Assembly (NCBI GenBank): GCA_022729735.1
Contig: DZAY01000026.1
Span: 1 to 32,756, forward strand
Direction of reading: 5' to 3'
Source: Helicobacter cetorum
GTDB taxonomy: Bacteria; Campylobacterota; Campylobacteria; Campylobacterales; DZAY01
Length of the DNA: 32,756 nucleotides
The translations under genes were made by a program, and so were the position numbers. Shown here piece by piece: positions 32,112 to 32,756 of this stretch; positions within the stretch are counted from its first letter, which is position 1, and every line of letters starts with the position of its first letter. The notes below the pieces were generated by a model that made no database searches, was not told where the DNA came from, and worked only from the letters and a program-made list of their open reading frames with translations.

Positions 32112-32117
32112 TATAAT
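32112..32117 (+). promoter_or_regulatory. Probable -10 box upstream of the small hypothetical pair
   Basis: TATAAT within an extended TATATATATAATACT stretch, 31 bases upstream of the ATG at 32148. Confidence 0.4.
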
Positions 32118-32147
32118 ACTTCCCATTTTTTATAAAAGGATTACAAA

Positions 32148-32408
32148 ATGCCAACCAGACAAAATTTTATAAATGAGTTAGACATTATTTTCACTCAAGC
32201 AAAAGCTTTAGGTTTGATAGCTATAGATTTGCTATCAAAAAATTTACATGATAGGGTTATGAATAAGTTTAATCAATTTGGAAATAGAATGCCAAGTTGT
32301 TGTAGTGCAATACGAACAATTCATCCTACAAACTATAAAACTTTTCAAATTATCAAAAGAACACCAAGTTTGCAAAGTTCATCACTTGTTATAAGGTATT
32401 ATCTATGA
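32148..32408 (+). CDS. Small conserved hypothetical protein
   Basis: This 86-residue protein has PTRQNFINELDIIFTQAKA at the N-terminus, a central GNRMPSCCSAI and a C-terminal SSLVIRYYL. I recall similar small proteins with an HRMPxCC motif and a SLxIRYxL ending, of unknown function, in diverse bacteria. AAAAGGA lies upstream. It overlaps the next ORF in an ATGA arrangement, so the two are a translationally coupled pair. No function can be assigned. Confidence 0.65.
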   Translation: MPTRQNFINELDIIFTQAKALGLIAIDLLSKNLHDRVMNKFNQFGNRMPSCCSAIRTIHPTNYKTFQIIKRTPSLQSSSLVIRYYL

Positions 32409-32572
32409 GTAGAAACCAGCCACCAAGATGGATTTTTTTAGGTGATGTAAGAATAAATGTTAATGAAGTAGCATCATATTGGGAAGATTACGATGAATGT
32501 GAGGATTATAGATATAACCCCCATAAAGGGCATTGTGAAGATGTTTTCTATGATGATTATTTTTTTGGGTAA
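32405..32572 (+). CDS. Small hypothetical protein, second gene of pair (frameshifted)
   Basis: This 55-residue ORF starts in an ATGA overlap (SRNQPPRWIFLGDVRINVNE) and continues with an acidic, Tyr/Cys-rich region, CEDYRYNPHKGHCEDVFYDD. It ends at TAA 32570 right after a run of seven T. The -1 frame then stays open to 32679 and reads GREIKVYDYSIDDCYRILDE, which looks like genuine coding sequence. The intact product would be about 91 residues. Confidence 0.55.
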   Translation: MSRNQPPRWIFLGDVRINVNEVASYWEDYDECEDYRYNPHKGHCEDVFYDDYFFG

Positions 32573-32587
32573 AGCTTTGGGTAAAGC
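32564..32587 (+). repeat. 12-bp tandem duplication
   Basis: TTTGGGTAAAGC occurs twice in tandem, at 32564-32575 and 32576-32587, at the frameshift point of the preceding ORF. Confidence 0.9.
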
Positions 32588-32679
32588 TAAAAAGTGGTCG
32601 TGAAATTAAAGTTTATGATTATTCAATCGATGATTGTTACAGAATACTTGACGAAGCATTAGGTATTCAAAAATATTAA
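32566..32679 (+). pseudogene. C-terminal continuation of the 32405 ORF in the -1 frame
   Basis: Reading from 32566 gives WVKLWVKLKS (from the tandem duplication) and then GREIKVYDYSIDDCYRILDE and ALGIQKY, ending at TAA 32677. It has no own start or ribosome-binding site. One extra T in the T7 run (32560-32566) would fuse it to the upstream ORF. Confidence 0.5.
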
Positions 32680-32683
32680 GCGT

Positions 32684-32720
32684 ATAAAAAAGGTAAGAAG
32701 TAAAAAGAAGTTCTTACCTT
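32684..32720 (-). terminator. Rho-independent terminator of the rRNA operon
   Basis: On the minus strand AAGGTAAGAA pairs with TTCTTACCTT (32711-32720 and 32690-32699), a perfect 10-bp stem with an 11-base loop, followed by a T run. It overlaps the presumed 3' end of 5S rRNA. Confidence 0.85.
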
Positions 32721-32756
32721 GGCAGTGTCTTACTTTCCCACTCTTGAAGAAGAGCA
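32716..32756 (-). rRNA. rrf: 5S ribosomal RNA, 3' end only
   Basis: The minus strand reads AGTGGGAAAGTAAGACACTG then CCAAGG, the conserved 3' part of bacterial 5S rRNA (E. coli: GAGAGTAGGGAACTGCCAGG). The rest lies beyond the window. The mature 3' end is approximate. Confidence 0.85.

Overview
This is a very AT-rich window whose core genes look like those of Campylobacterota (the former Epsilonproteobacteria). Support comes from a PglE-like sugar aminotransferase with the SFNGNKI signature, a histidine kinase with the ITHQWKQPL H-box, a divergent GESPYP uracil-glycosylase homologue, a short MutS2, many 4-14 nt gene overlaps and TTG/GTG starts. I cannot name the genus. The right edge enters an rRNA operon on the minus strand: the 3' end of 5S rRNA and its terminator.

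Layout. (A) 1-1227, minus: a truncated AAA_13-type ATPase with a Cys-x2-Cys zinc hook, preceded by a 64-aa ORF that looks like a scar joining a PHP-protein start to a DNA-methyltransferase tail. This is an eroded defence locus. (B) 1316-5710, minus: an overlapping operon bioA - Uma2-family nuclease - UbiA-type phosphoribosyltransferase - GtrA - DprE1-like oxidase. It gives part of a polyprenyl-phospho-arabinose pathway with no DprE2 in view. (C) 5804-11496, plus: a Fur-box promoter driving eight tightly packed genes (DUF1232, histidine kinase, HMA2-type protein, ferritin-like di-iron protein, three or four small glycine-zipper membrane proteins, and a P1B ATPase with SCA in place of CPx). This resembles a ferrosome (fez) iron-storage organelle cluster. 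(D) 11537-17528, plus: a RADAR anti-phage system (accessory membrane protein, RdrA ATPase, RdrB deaminase). RdrB is cut by one in-frame TAA between its metal-binding motifs. (E) 17568-20826: housekeeping genes nadK, a pglE-like gene, a UDG-like gene and tpx. (F) 20880-29008, plus: a second, compact defence island. It holds an AAA ATPase plus TOPRIM pair, then an NB-ARC-TPR protein fused to a PtuA-like ABC ATPase, a PtuB-like HNH nuclease, and a paralogous NB-ARC-TPR protein. The first four genes overlap by 4-14 nt. (G) 29021 to the end: mutS2, a small P-loop kinase/zeta-like protein, a class D beta-lactamase remnant, a small hypothetical gene pair, and the 5S end.

Most interesting are the composite STAND-Septu module in F and its paralogue. 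The paralogue is split at a dnaX-type A AAA AAG heptamer, with AAGGA stretches upstream and a perfect 14-bp inverted repeat just downstream. The unsplit paralogue keeps a matching dyad whose two arms differ by compensating changes. Against programmed frameshifting, three genes in this window (NB-ARC paralogue, PtuB, the 32405 ORF) are each broken as if one base were missing from an A/T homopolymer, so sequencing error or tract variation must be excluded first.
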